64,000 nt of DNA, taken from assembly GCF_900129135.1 (NCBI RefSeq), contig NZ_FQVI01000007.1:1-64000 (forward strand), in the 5' to 3' direction. The stretch is from Lactonifactor longoviformis DSM 17459. GTDB taxonomy: Bacteria > Bacillota > Clostridia > Lachnospirales > Lachnospiraceae. Position numbers and translations under genes: made by a program. Shown one piece after another: positions 42,371-50,844 of the stretch. A model generated the notes under the pieces. It was not told where the DNA came from and searched no databases. It was given only the letters and a program-made list of their open reading frames with translations. Position 1 is the stretch's first letter; every line of letters begins with the position of its first letter.

Positions 42371-43069
42371 ATGAAACCAAATTCACCTGGAGAACGTCTC
42401 TATAACGGTATTATTAAAGAAAACCCAACCTTTGTATTGGTGTTAGGAATGTGTCCCACCTTGGCGGTTACGACTGCAGCTATGAATGGACTTGGAATGG
42501 GACTTACTACGACAGTGATTCTTACCATGTCAAACCTGTTCATCTCCCTTCTTCGGAATGTGATTCCCGACAAGGTGAGAATGCCTGCCTACATTGTGGT
42601 GGTGGCATCCTTTGTAACCATGGTACAGTTTTTGCTTCAGGGATTTATACCATCTCTGTATGATGCGCTTGGAATCTATATCCCGCTGATTGTAGTAAAC
42701 TGTATTATTCTGGGAAGAGCAGAGTCTTACGCTTCCAAAAACGGTGTGGTTGCCTCTATCTTTGACGGTATAGGAATGGGACTGGGCTTTACTGTCTCTA
42801 TCACTATCCTGGGGGCGTTCCGTGAACTTATAGGGGCCGGCCAGATTTTCGGTCTGCAGATTATGCCTGACAGCTATGTGCCGGTAACTATATTTATCCT
42901 GGCTCCCGGAGCCTTCTTTGTGCTTGCTATGCTGGCAGCTGTCCGCAATAAAGTGATGGACGGCAAACCAAAGAAAGAGTACAGTATGCACAGCTGCATC
43001 GAGGGCTGTGAGGCCTGCGGCAATAAATCCTGCGGCGGAAGAATTTCTTCTGCCAAAGAGAAAGAATAG
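42371..43069 (+). CDS. rnfE: Rnf complex subunit E
   Basis: This 232-aa membrane subunit (about 6 helices) is homologous to RnfA/NqrD. GMCPTLAVTTAA near the start and NCIILGRAESYASKNGV are conserved and contain the cysteines proposed to hold an intramembrane Fe-S site with RnfA. The C-terminal tail is cysteine-rich (CIEGCEACGNKSCGG), which is an uncommon extension and could be a further metal site. Confidence 0.96.
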   Translation: MKPNSPGERLYNGIIKENPTFVLVLGMCPTLAVTTAAMNGLGMGLTTTVILTMSNLFISLLRNVIPDKVRMPAYIVVVASFVTMVQFLLQGFIPSLYDALGIYIPLIVVNCIILGRAESYASKNGVVASIFDGIGMGLGFTVSITILGAFRELIGAGQIFGLQIMPDSYVPVTIFILAPGAFFVLAMLAAVRNKVMDGKPKKEYSMHSCIEGCEACGNKSCGGRISSAKEKE

Positions 43070-43081
43070 GGGGTAGGTACC

Positions 43082-43672
43082 GTGGAAGCATTAAAAGAGT
43101 TATTGATCATCGGAATTGGTGCGGCAGTAGTAAATAACGTTGTATTGAGTCAGTTCCTGGGCCTGTGTCCGTTCTTCGGTGTATCGAAAAAGATAGACAC
43201 AGCTGCAGGTATGGGAGGAGCGGTAGTTTTTGTTATTACCCTGGCCTCCTTTGTTACCAGTATTATTTATAAATATATTCTGGCCAATGAAGCCATTCAC
43301 ATGGAATATATGCAGACAATTGTATTTATTCTGGTAATCGCGGCACTGGTACAGTTCGTCGAAATGTTCCTGAAAAAATCAGTTCCGTCCCTGTATAACA
43401 GTCTGGGAGTCTATCTTCCTCTGATTACTACAAACTGTGCGGTTCTCGGTGTTGCTATCATCAATGTACAGAAAGAGTATAATGTGCTGGAGGGAACCAT
43501 AAATGGGTTTGCCACTGCTGTGGGATTCACCATTGCCATTGTGTTAATGGCGGGACTGCGCGAGAAGATGGAGTACAATGATATTCCAAAAGCTTTCCAG
43601 GGATTTCCGAGTGTGCTTTTGACTGCCGGACTTATGGCTATCGCATTCTTCGGATTCTCCGGAATTATATAA
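43082..43672 (+). CDS. rnfA: Rnf complex subunit A
   Basis: This 196-aa membrane subunit has six helices, with NNVVLSQFLGLCPFFGVSKK and TTNCAVLGVAI carrying the conserved cysteines. The start is GTG at 43082, about 9 bp after a GGGGGTAGG ribosome site. Neighbours are rnfE (12 bp upstream) and rnfB (12 bp downstream). Confidence 0.96.
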   Translation: MEALKELLIIGIGAAVVNNVVLSQFLGLCPFFGVSKKIDTAAGMGGAVVFVITLASFVTSIIYKYILANEAIHMEYMQTIVFILVIAALVQFVEMFLKKSVPSLYNSLGVYLPLITTNCAVLGVAIINVQKEYNVLEGTINGFATAVGFTIAIVLMAGLREKMEYNDIPKAFQGFPSVLLTAGLMAIAFFGFSGII

Positions 43673-43684
43673 GGAGGAGAGACG

Positions 43685-44476
43685 ATGATACAAGGTATTA
43701 TTATTGCGGCAGTATTAGTAGGCGGAACCGGCCTTTTTATCGGAATCTTCCTGGGAATTGCAGGCAAGAAGTTTGCCGTGGAGATTGACGAAAAGGAAAT
43801 CGCCGTCAGAGAAGAACTGCCTGGAAATAACTGCGGCGGCTGCGGATTCCCTGGCTGTGACGGTTTGGCAAAGGCAATTGCTTCCGGGGAAGCGCCTGTG
43901 AATGCCTGCCCGGTAGGCGGGGCGCCTGTTGCTGCCAAGATTGGCGCTATCTTAGGCCAGGATGCAGGGGAAGCCGTTCACAGAGTAGCTTTTGTGAAAT
44001 GCGCCGGCGACTGTGAGAAAACAACAAAAAGTTATCAGTATACAGGAGTGGAAGACTGTACGATGATGCAGTTCATCCCGGGAGGCGGAGAAAAAGCCTG
44101 CAAATATGGATGTCTGGGCTACGGAAGTTGTGTAAAGGCGTGTCCTTTTGATGCGATTCATATCGTAAACGGAATTGCTGTGGTAGATAAGGAAGCGTGC
44201 AAGGCCTGCGGGAAATGTGTGGATGCCTGTCCGAAGCACCTCATTGAGCTGGTTCCCTATGAGCAGAAATACTTAGTGGCCTGCAGCTCCAAGGACAAAG
44301 GCAAAGCAGTTATGAATGCTTGTAAGGTAGGCTGTATTGCCTGCAAAAAGTGTGAAAAGGATTGTCCGGCAGGGGCAATTACGGTTACGGACAATATAGC
44401 ACATATTGACTATGAAAAATGTACCAATTGCGGTAAGTGCAAAGATTCTTGCCCGAGATTAGGAATTATACAATGA
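43685..44476 (+). CDS. rnfB: Rnf complex subunit B
   Basis: This 263-aa ferredoxin-facing subunit has an N-terminal membrane helix (about 3-25) and a Fe-S domain with NNCGGCGFPGCDGLAKA. Several 4Fe-4S motifs follow (CLGYGSCVKACPF, CKACGKCVDACPK, CIACKKCEKDCP, CTNCGKCKDSCP). It takes electrons from reduced ferredoxin. The stop overlaps the apbE start in ATGA. Confidence 0.97.
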   Translation: MIQGIIIAAVLVGGTGLFIGIFLGIAGKKFAVEIDEKEIAVREELPGNNCGGCGFPGCDGLAKAIASGEAPVNACPVGGAPVAAKIGAILGQDAGEAVHRVAFVKCAGDCEKTTKSYQYTGVEDCTMMQFIPGGGEKACKYGCLGYGSCVKACPFDAIHIVNGIAVVDKEACKACGKCVDACPKHLIELVPYEQKYLVACSSKDKGKAVMNACKVGCIACKKCEKDCPAGAITVTDNIAHIDYEKCTNCGKCKDSCPRLGIIQ

Positions 44477-45468
44477 AAAAAATAAGTTGTCTGGTTATGG
44501 CTGCAGTCGTTCTCGTCTGCAGCCTGACTGGTTGCAGAGAACAAGATACCCTGGTGAGCAAGCAGGGTTTTTATTTTGATACAGTAATTAAAATCAGTAT
44601 AGCGGGAAAAGCCAAAAAAGAGTCGGAGAAGATTCTGGACCAATGCCTGGCGCTTTGCCAGAAGTATGAGAATATTTTCAGCCGGACCAGAGAGGACAGC
44701 GAGGTGTATCAGATTAATCACAGGAGCACCGGCAGCGTAAAAGTGTCAGAGGATGTGCAAAGGCTGATCGCAGCAGCTATGGAATATTATAAACTGACAG
44801 ATGGAAAGTTTGATATTACCGTTGCCCCCCTGGAGGAACTGTGGAATTTTACGGGAGAAAATCCCCGGGTTCCTTCTCCGGTTGAGATTCAGGAAGCTTT
44901 AGGTAAGGTGGGAATGTCCGGTATATCTCTGGAGGGAGACACTCTTACCTTTGAAAATGATGAAACTATGATTGATCTGGGAGCGCTTGCAAAGGGTTAT
45001 ATTGCAGATCGGCTGAAGGAGTTCCTAAGAGAACAGGGAGTGTCAAAAGGGGTGATTAATCTGGGAGGAAATGTTCTGACTCTGGGGGGAAAGAGTGACG
45101 GTTCGCCGTGGAAGGTAGGTATCCAGAAACCCTTTGCCGACAGAAACGAGCTTCTTGCGGTTGTGGAGGCAGACGGCCAATCCGTGGTTTCCTCCGGCAT
45201 TTACGAGCGTTACTTTGAGGAAAATAATAAGCGATACCATCATGTGCTGGATCCTGCCACGGGCTGTCCGGTGGAGAACAGCCTTACCCAGGTAACCATC
45301 CTGTCTGACAGCTCTTTACAGGGAGACGGTCTCAGCACCAGCTGTCTGCTTTTGGGATACGAGAAGGGGAGGGAACTGGCAGAAAGCCTGGAGGGCGTGG
45401 AGGCTGCCTTTGTTTTGGAGGACGGAACTATTCATACAACAGAAGGGATGAATCTGACAGAACAATAG
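44473..45468 (+). CDS. apbE: FAD:protein FMN transferase, lipoprotein
   Basis: This 331-aa exported lipoprotein (signal about 1-20 with lipobox LTGC) attaches FMN through a phosphodiester bond to Thr of RnfG and RnfD. FDITVAPLEELWNF, IDLGALAKGYIADRL, VINLGGNVLTLGG and HHVLDPATGCPV are ApbE hallmarks. Its start overlaps rnfB, placing the maturation enzyme in the rnf operon. ATG 44473 is chosen because it gives a proper signal peptide; the longer in-frame reading runs inside rnfB. Confidence 0.96.
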   Translation: MKKISCLVMAAVVLVCSLTGCREQDTLVSKQGFYFDTVIKISIAGKAKKESEKILDQCLALCQKYENIFSRTREDSEVYQINHRSTGSVKVSEDVQRLIAAAMEYYKLTDGKFDITVAPLEELWNFTGENPRVPSPVEIQEALGKVGMSGISLEGDTLTFENDETMIDLGALAKGYIADRLKEFLREQGVSKGVINLGGNVLTLGGKSDGSPWKVGIQKPFADRNELLAVVEADGQSVVSSGIYERYFEENNKRYHHVLDPATGCPVENSLTQVTILSDSSLQGDGLSTSCLLLGYEKGRELAESLEGVEAAFVLEDGTIHTTEGMNLTEQ

Positions 45469-45478
45469 ACGGATATTT

Positions 45479-45507
45479 TTGCAATCACGTCTTTTTTATG
45501 GTATACT
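45479..45507 (+). promoter_or_regulatory. Promoter downstream of apbE
   Basis: TTGCAA (45479-45484) and TATACT (45502-45507) are 17 bp apart. A weak hairpin AGACG/CGTCT (45467-45492) with a T-run overlaps it and may end part of the rnf transcript. Confidence 0.65.
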
Positions 45508-45561
45508 CTTTCAAGCATCCTGCATTAGCAATATTTCATACTTTTCGGGAGGTGCCTGAAT

Positions 45562-45921
45562 GTGAAGAAAAAAGATTTGATTCTTATAGGAATTATTCTG
45601 CTTGCGGCGGCAGCCTGCTGGGCCGGATTCAGGATGTTTGGAGATCAGAAAGGGAATATGCTGGTGATAACCGTAGACGGAGAGGTATACGGGACTTACG
45701 ATCTATCTGTAGATCAGGAAATTGTAATCGGTTCTACCAACCGGTGTGAGATAAAAGATGGTGTGGTTAGGATGACAGAGGCTGACTGCCCGGATCAGCT
45801 CTGCCGAAAGCAGAAGAGTATTGACGCTTCCGGCGGTACGATTGTGTGTCTTCCAAACAAAGTGGTTTTGGAAATCTCCCAGGACGGGAAGGATGCACAG
45901 GCAGATACTATAGCCCAGTGA
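45562..45921 (+). CDS. NusG domain II-containing membrane-anchored protein
   Basis: This 119-aa protein has one N-terminal membrane helix (about 5-23) and an outer domain of the NusG_II type (about 33-105; VDGEVYGTYDLS, CEIKDGVVRM, CPDQLCRKQKSI, IVCLPNKVVLEI). The start is GTG at 45562 behind GGGAGGTG. In Clostridia such proteins are regularly encoded beside Rnf/ApbE genes and a Gx transporter; function is unknown. An accessory role in flavin or quinone supply is speculation from context. Confidence 0.85.
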   Translation: MKKKDLILIGIILLAAAACWAGFRMFGDQKGNMLVITVDGEVYGTYDLSVDQEIVIGSTNRCEIKDGVVRMTEADCPDQLCRKQKSIDASGGTIVCLPNKVVLEISQDGKDAQADTIAQ

Positions 45922-45937
45922 GGAGTGGAAGACAGAG

Positions 45938-46426
45938 GTGAGACAAAAGACAGCGTGGATGGGTCTTATGGCGGCGATTGCCATTATATTCGGATACATA
46001 GAGACGCTCCTTCCGATATTCACCGGAATACCTGGGATTAAGCTGGGACTTGCCAATCTGGTAACTGTGTTTATGCTCTATGTATTTACATGGAAAGAAG
46101 CCGCTGTAATTGCTACTATACGTATTCTGGTAATAGGCTTTCTCTTTGGCAGTCTGTTCAGCATTTTGTTCAGTCTGGCCGGGGGATATCTGAGTCTTAT
46201 GGTGATGGTGTGGATGAAGAAGGTTCCGGGACTCAGTGTTATAGGGGTGAGTATTGCCGGGGGTGTGTTTCATAATATCGGACAGATTCTGGTAGCTGCT
46301 CTGGTAGTAGAGAATATAAAATTGTTTTATTATGTGCCAGTTTTACTGGTGGCGGGTCTGGTAACCGGGCTGCTGATCGGAATAGTAGGCCAGATGCTCA
46401 TAAGGCGTCTGAAGCCTTTGCTCTAA
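45938..46426 (+). CDS. Gx transporter family protein (heptaprenyl diphosphate synthase component I-like)
   Basis: This 162-aa membrane protein has about 5 helices. TLLPIFTGIPGIKLGLANLVTVFMLY resembles substrate-binding S-components of ECF-type vitamin transporters, and databases call the family Gx transporter or HepS component I. The start is GTG at 45938 after GAGG. The substrate is unknown. It probably forms a unit with the NusG-II gene 16 bp upstream. Confidence 0.82.
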   Translation: MRQKTAWMGLMAAIAIIFGYIETLLPIFTGIPGIKLGLANLVTVFMLYVFTWKEAAVIATIRILVIGFLFGSLFSILFSLAGGYLSLMVMVWMKKVPGLSVIGVSIAGGVFHNIGQILVAALVVENIKLFYYVPVLLVAGLVTGLLIGIVGQMLIRRLKPLL

Positions 46427-46468
46427 CGAACGGCAGACGGCCCTGGCATACTTTAGGCAGGAGGAAAT

Positions 46469-47083
46469 ATGATAGCGTTTATTAAAGGTGAAGTGATTGA
46501 GGTTCAGGAGAATAAAATTATTCTGGAGAGCAGTCAGATAGGATATAATATCTTTATGCCGGGTTCTACACTGGATGGGATGCTGCATCCCGGGGATGAG
46601 GTGAAAATATACACGTATCTGAATGTCCGTGAGGATGCTATGCAGCTGTATGGTTTCCTGACAAAGGATGATTTGAATACCTTTCAGCTTTTGCTGGGAG
46701 TCAATGGAATCGGTCCTAAGGGTGCCCTTGGCATTCTGTCGGGAATAACAGCGGATGAGCTGAGATTCGCTGTGCTGTCAGATGATGCGGCCACCATAGC
46801 AAAGGCACCGGGAATCGGAAAAAAGACGGCGCAGAAGCTGATTCTGGAGCTGAAGGACAAGCTGAATCTGGAGGATGCCTTTGAACAGAAGCTAAGCAGC
46901 CGCCAGACGGCCCGGGGGGAGCTTCCCGGGAGCGGCGACGCCTCAAAAGAGGCGGTGCAGGCGTTGGTAGCCCTGGGATATTCCAGCACAGATGCCCTGA
47001 GGGCTGTGAAACTGGTAGAAGGTGCCAGGGAGATGAGTGTGGAGGAGATCCTGAAACAGTCTCTGAAGAAAATGCACATATAA
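46469..47083 (+). CDS. ruvA: Holliday junction helicase subunit RuvA
   Basis: This 204-aa DNA-binding protein targets RuvB to Holliday junctions. It has an OB-fold domain I (about 1-62), helix-hairpin-helix domain II (LLGVNGIGPKGAL, APGIGKKTAQKLILELKD), a linker, and domain III (about 155-204; EAVQALVALGYSS) for RuvB contact. It precedes ruvB by 18 bp. Confidence 0.97.
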   Translation: MIAFIKGEVIEVQENKIILESSQIGYNIFMPGSTLDGMLHPGDEVKIYTYLNVREDAMQLYGFLTKDDLNTFQLLLGVNGIGPKGALGILSGITADELRFAVLSDDAATIAKAPGIGKKTAQKLILELKDKLNLEDAFEQKLSSRQTARGELPGSGDASKEAVQALVALGYSSTDALRAVKLVEGAREMSVEEILKQSLKKMHI

Positions 47084-47101
47084 CAGAAGTAGGATGGTAA
47101 C

Positions 47102-48097
47102 ATGGAAAAAAGAATTATAACCACAGATGTAACGGAAGAAGATCTGCCTATAGAGGGCAGCCTCCGGCCTCAGACACTGGACGAATATATTGGCCAGGAA
47201 AAGACGAAAAAGAATCTGAAGATTTATATAAAAGCAGCCAGACAGCGTGGGGATGCCCTGGATCACGTACTTTTTTACGGTCCTCCGGGTCTTGGAAAGA
47301 CCACCCTGGCAGGAATCATTGCCAATGAAATGGGAGTTCATATGAAGGTAACCTCCGGACCGGCCATTGAAAAGCCTGGGGAGATGGCGGCAATTCTGAA
47401 TAACCTCCAGGAGGGGGATGTACTCTTTATTGATGAGATACACAGGCTGAACCGGCAGGTAGAGGAGGTTCTCTATCCCGCCATGGAGGATTATGCCATT
47501 GATATCATGATTGGAAAGGGGGCTACTGCCCGATCCATTCGTCTGGATCTTCCTCAATTCACCCTGGTGGGCGCGACCACCAGGGCAGGACTTCTCACAG
47601 CACCCCTGAGAGACCGGTTCGGCGTGGTACACCGTCTGGAATTCTACAATGTGAGTGAGCTTAAGACGATTATTATCCGCTCAGCAGAAGTGCTTGGGGT
47701 GGAGATAGACGAAAAGGGCGCGGAAGAGATGGCACGCAGGTCCAGAGGAACCCCGCGTCTGGCCAACCGGCTGCTGAAGCGGGTCCGGGATTTTGCACAG
47801 GTGAAATATGACGGCAGGATAACAGAAGAGGTGGCAAATTTTGCACTGAATCTGCTGGAGGTGGATCGGTATGGCCTGGACCAGGCGGACCGGACAATTC
47901 TTACCACTGTGATAGTCAAATTCCAGGGCGGACCTGTGGGACTGGATACCTTGGCTGCGTCTATCGGTGAAGATGCGGGGACCCTTGAGGATGTTTATGA
48001 GCCTTACCTGATTCAGAACGGCTTTTTATCCCGCACACCGAGGGGAAGGATTGCGACAGAGCTGGCCTATCATCATCTGGGGATCGCACAGCCCTGA
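47102..48097 (+). CDS. ruvB: Holliday junction branch migration ATPase RuvB
   Basis: This 331-aa AAA+ ATPase drives branch migration. [11 protein letters not shown], Walker [12 protein letters not shown], Walker [12 protein letters not shown], sensor GATTRAGLL, arginine-finger region APLRDRFG and the C-terminal winged helix ([10 protein letters not shown]) are all present at standard positions. Confidence 0.98.
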   Translation: MEKRIITTDVTEEDLPIEGSLRPQTLDEYIGQEKTKKNLKIYIKAARQRGDALDHVLFYGPPGLGKTTLAGIIANEMGVHMKVTSGPAIEKPGEMAAILNNLQEGDVLFIDEIHRLNRQVEEVLYPAMEDYAIDIMIGKGATARSIRLDLPQFTLVGATTRAGLLTAPLRDRFGVVHRLEFYNVSELKTIIIRSAEVLGVEIDEKGAEEMARRSRGTPRLANRLLKRVRDFAQVKYDGRITEEVANFALNLLEVDRYGLDQADRTILTTVIVKFQGGPVGLDTLAASIGEDAGTLEDVYEPYLIQNGFLSRTPRGRIATELAYHHLGIAQP

Positions 48098-48106
48098 TAA
48101 AAAGGG

Positions 48107-48134
48107 TTGTTTTTCTGCAGAATTCGATTATAAT
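48107..48134 (+). promoter_or_regulatory. Probable promoter of zapA
   Basis: TATAAT at 48129-48134 has TTGTTT 16 bp upstream (48107-48112). A weak hairpin after the ruvB stop (AGCCCT/AGGGTT) overlaps the -35. Confidence 0.6.
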
Positions 48135-48167
48135 AGACATATGAGAAAATAGGTGGGAGGACCCGAG

Positions 48168-48575
48168 ATGGCAGTAAAAAATACGACGCAGGTGTTAATC
48201 GGAGGAAAGATTATTACCCTGAGCGGTTATGAAAGTGAAGAGTATTTACAGAAGGTGGCGTCCTATATTAATAATAAAATTGCAGAGCTCAGTCAGCTGC
48301 CGGGATATAACAGGCAGTCTGTGGAGACAAAGCATACACTGTTGAGCCTGAATGTCACAGATGATTATTTTAAAGCGAAAAGGCAGGCAGAAGTGTTTGA
48401 AGAGGATCTGCAGGGCAAAGATAAAGAAGTATACGATCTGAGGCATGAGATGGCACTGCTTCAGGTGAGGCTTGAGAATGCTGTGAACGAGCTGAATGAG
48501 CTGAAGGATAAGAATCATAAGCTGTCCGGTCAGGTGGAAGAGCTGGAAAAAGAAGTAAATGAATTATTATCATAG
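48168..48575 (+). CDS. zapA: Cell division protein ZapA
   Basis: This 135-aa protein has an N-terminal ZapA domain (about 5-65; TQVLIGGKIITLSGYESEEYLQKVASYINNKI seen as consecutive strands and helix) and a long C-terminal coiled coil (about 75-133). ZapA binds and bundles FtsZ at the division site. The ATG at 48168 follows GGGAGG (48155-48160), which excludes the in-frame start at 48153. Confidence 0.92.
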   Translation: MAVKNTTQVLIGGKIITLSGYESEEYLQKVASYINNKIAELSQLPGYNRQSVETKHTLLSLNVTDDYFKAKRQAEVFEEDLQGKDKEVYDLRHEMALLQVRLENAVNELNELKDKNHKLSGQVEELEKEVNELLS

Positions 48576-48634
48576 AGGAAGGGGGATTGCCGCGGTGATC
48601 TCCTTTTCTTGTTTGAAAAATAGAAAGGAACGAT

Positions 48635-50836
48635 ATGAAAGCAGAACTTTTATCTCCTGCAGGCTCCTGGGAGGGCATGGAAGCGGCATTTCTGGCAGGA
48701 GCGGATGCCGTTTACATTGGCGGGAAGAATTTCGGAGCCAGGGCATATGCTAATAACCTGGAGGATGAACGGATGGCAGAGGCCATAGATTATGCCCATA
48801 TACATGAGAAAAAACTGTATCTTACGGTGAATACCCTGCTTAAAGACGCTGAACTGGAGAACCGCCTTTTTCAGTATTTGGCTCCTCTCTATGAGCGGGG
48901 TCTGGATGCGGTCATTGTGCAGGATCTGGGGGTACTCTCTTTCATCCGAGAGAATTTTCCCCTTCTTCCCATACACGCAAGCACACAGATGGCTGTGACC
49001 GGTGCCGGGGGCGCCGCATATCTGAGAAAACTGGGAGTAACCAGAGTAGTGACGGCAAGAGAGCTTTCCCTGAATGAAATCCGCACCATACACGATACTG
49101 CAGATGTAGAGATAGAAAGTTTCATCCATGGTGCCCTGTGCTACTCTTACTCGGGCATGTGTCTTTTCAGCAGCATTCTGGGAGGGAGAAGCGGGAACAG
49201 AGGGAGGTGCGCCCAGCCCTGCCGCCTTCCCTACGATGTCTATGAAAATGGGAAGCGCCTGAACAGCAAGGAGGACAAGTATCTTTTAAGTCCAAAAGAT
49301 ATGTGTACCATAGAGCTTCTTCCCGAGATTCTCCGCGGGGGAGTATACTCCCTTAAGATAGAAGGACGAATGAAAAAACCGGAATATGCGGCCGGGGTTA
49401 CCCGGATCTATCGAAAGTATCTGGACATGGCGCTGACAAGTCCTGAGACGTTTTCCGTGTCCGAGGATGATTACAGAGAACTGGCTGCCCTATACCAGAG
49501 GGATGGATTTAGCCGGGGCTATTATCAGGTACACAATGGAAAAGAAATGATGGCGGTGAAAAACCAGAAGCTTGCCGAAAAAAAAGGCTGTCTGAGAGAA
49601 GAAAATACCAGGGCTCTTTATGAAAAGCTGGCCCGGGAGTTTGTGGGGAAGAGCAGTCCGGTGGGCATAGAGGGAAGCCTGCATCTGAAGGAGGGAGAAC
49701 CTTCTCTTTTCACTGTCAAGTGCCGGGAAGCCTCGGTCAGTGTATCCGGGGAACCGGCTCAGCGGGCCGTAAAACAGCCTTTGTCCGAAGAAAGGATTAA
49801 GGCACAGCTGAGAAAAACTGGTGCCACCCCCTTTTCATTTAAAAATCCCGGGATTATGATGGAAGGGGAACTCTTCCTTCCTATGCAGAGTCTCAATGAA
49901 CTGAGACGCAGGGGATTGGAAGAACTGGAAAAGGAACTGCTGAAGACTTACAGGAGAAAGCCGCCTGTTCCCGCAGGCAGAGCAGAGGAAAAGCCCGGCG
50001 TGGGATCGTGTAAGCTATCTCTCTATGTCTCTGTGGAAACCAGGGAACAGCTTTCTGAGGCGCTGAAACGGAAAGAGGTATCAGGGATTTATGTTGACTG
50101 TTCTATGACAGCGGGAAATAGTTTATTTGCCGGAGCGGAAAAGCTGCTTCGTGAGGTTCAGAATGCGGGAAAGGAATGTTATCTTTCGCTTCCCTATATT
50201 GTGAGAGGCGATACCCTGGAAAAAGAAAAAAACACTCTGAAAGAGCTGGCGGATGCAGGACTTGACGGATATTTGGTGCGGAATCTGGAAAGCTGGGCAC
50301 TGCTAAAAAAACTTGGACTGGAGAGGAAAGCTGTGTTAGACTATGTAGTGTACAGTTTTAATAACCGGGCGGAGTCTTTTTGGGAGCACGAGGGCGTAAA
50401 GCGGCAGACCGTGCCGCTGGAACTGAATGAAAGAGAACTGCACAGGCGGTATAACAGCGGCAGTGAGATGATTATCTACGGGAGATATCCGATGATGATC
50501 TCTGCACAGTGTCTCTTAAAAACTGCAGGGAAGTGCAGCGGAAGAGACGGCCGGGCTGAGCTTGCAGATCGGTACGGACAGAGGTTTCCTGTGAAATGCT
50601 TCTGCAGCTTTTGTTATAACGTCATATATAACAGTATCCCCACCGGACTTCTGAAGGAGAGTCAAAGTGTTAAGAATCTGGGACCGGGAAGCCTCCGGAT
50701 GGCATTTACTACTGAAAATGCAAAGGAAACCGGAGAGATGATAGCCCTTTTCGCAGGTGTATACCTGTACCATCAAAAGAATCCCCAGAATGTACCGGAG
50801 TTTACCAAGGGACATTTTAAAAGAGGGGTAGAGTAG
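48635..50836 (+). CDS. U32 family peptidase
   Basis: This 733-aa protein has the U32 signature ESFIHGALCYSYSGMCLFSS (about 166-185) preceded by a TIM-barrel-like region starting LSPAGSWEGMEAAFLAGADAVYIGG. Downstream cysteines (GRCAQPCRLPYD and a C-terminal CFCSFCYN) may bind an Fe-S cluster. A DUF3656-like insert lies in the middle. Members include collagenase-like proteases and the RNA-hydroxylation factors TrhP/RlhA, so a tRNA or rRNA modification role is possible. AAAGGA precedes the ATG. Confidence 0.92.
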   Translation: MKAELLSPAGSWEGMEAAFLAGADAVYIGGKNFGARAYANNLEDERMAEAIDYAHIHEKKLYLTVNTLLKDAELENRLFQYLAPLYERGLDAVIVQDLGVLSFIRENFPLLPIHASTQMAVTGAGGAAYLRKLGVTRVVTARELSLNEIRTIHDTADVEIESFIHGALCYSYSGMCLFSSILGGRSGNRGRCAQPCRLPYDVYENGKRLNSKEDKYLLSPKDMCTIELLPEILRGGVYSLKIEGRMKKPEYAAGVTRIYRKYLDMALTSPETFSVSEDDYRELAALYQRDGFSRGYYQVHNGKEMMAVKNQKLAEKKGCLREENTRALYEKLAREFVGKSSPVGIEGSLHLKEGEPSLFTVKCREASVSVSGEPAQRAVKQPLSEERIKAQLRKTGATPFSFKNPGIMMEGELFLPMQSLNELRRRGLEELEKELLKTYRRKPPVPAGRAEEKPGVGSCKLSLYVSVETREQLSEALKRKEVSGIYVDCSMTAGNSLFAGAEKLLREVQNAGKECYLSLPYIVRGDTLEKEKNTLKELADAGLDGYLVRNLESWALLKKLGLERKAVLDYVVYSFNNRAESFWEHEGVKRQTVPLELNERELHRRYNSGSEMIIYGRYPMMISAQCLLKTAGKCSGRDGRAELADRYGQRFPVKCFCSFCYNVIYNSIPTGLLKESQSVKNLGPGSLRMAFTTENAKETGEMIALFAGVYLYHQKNPQNVPEFTKGHFKRGVE

Positions 50837-50844
50837 GTGAAAAC

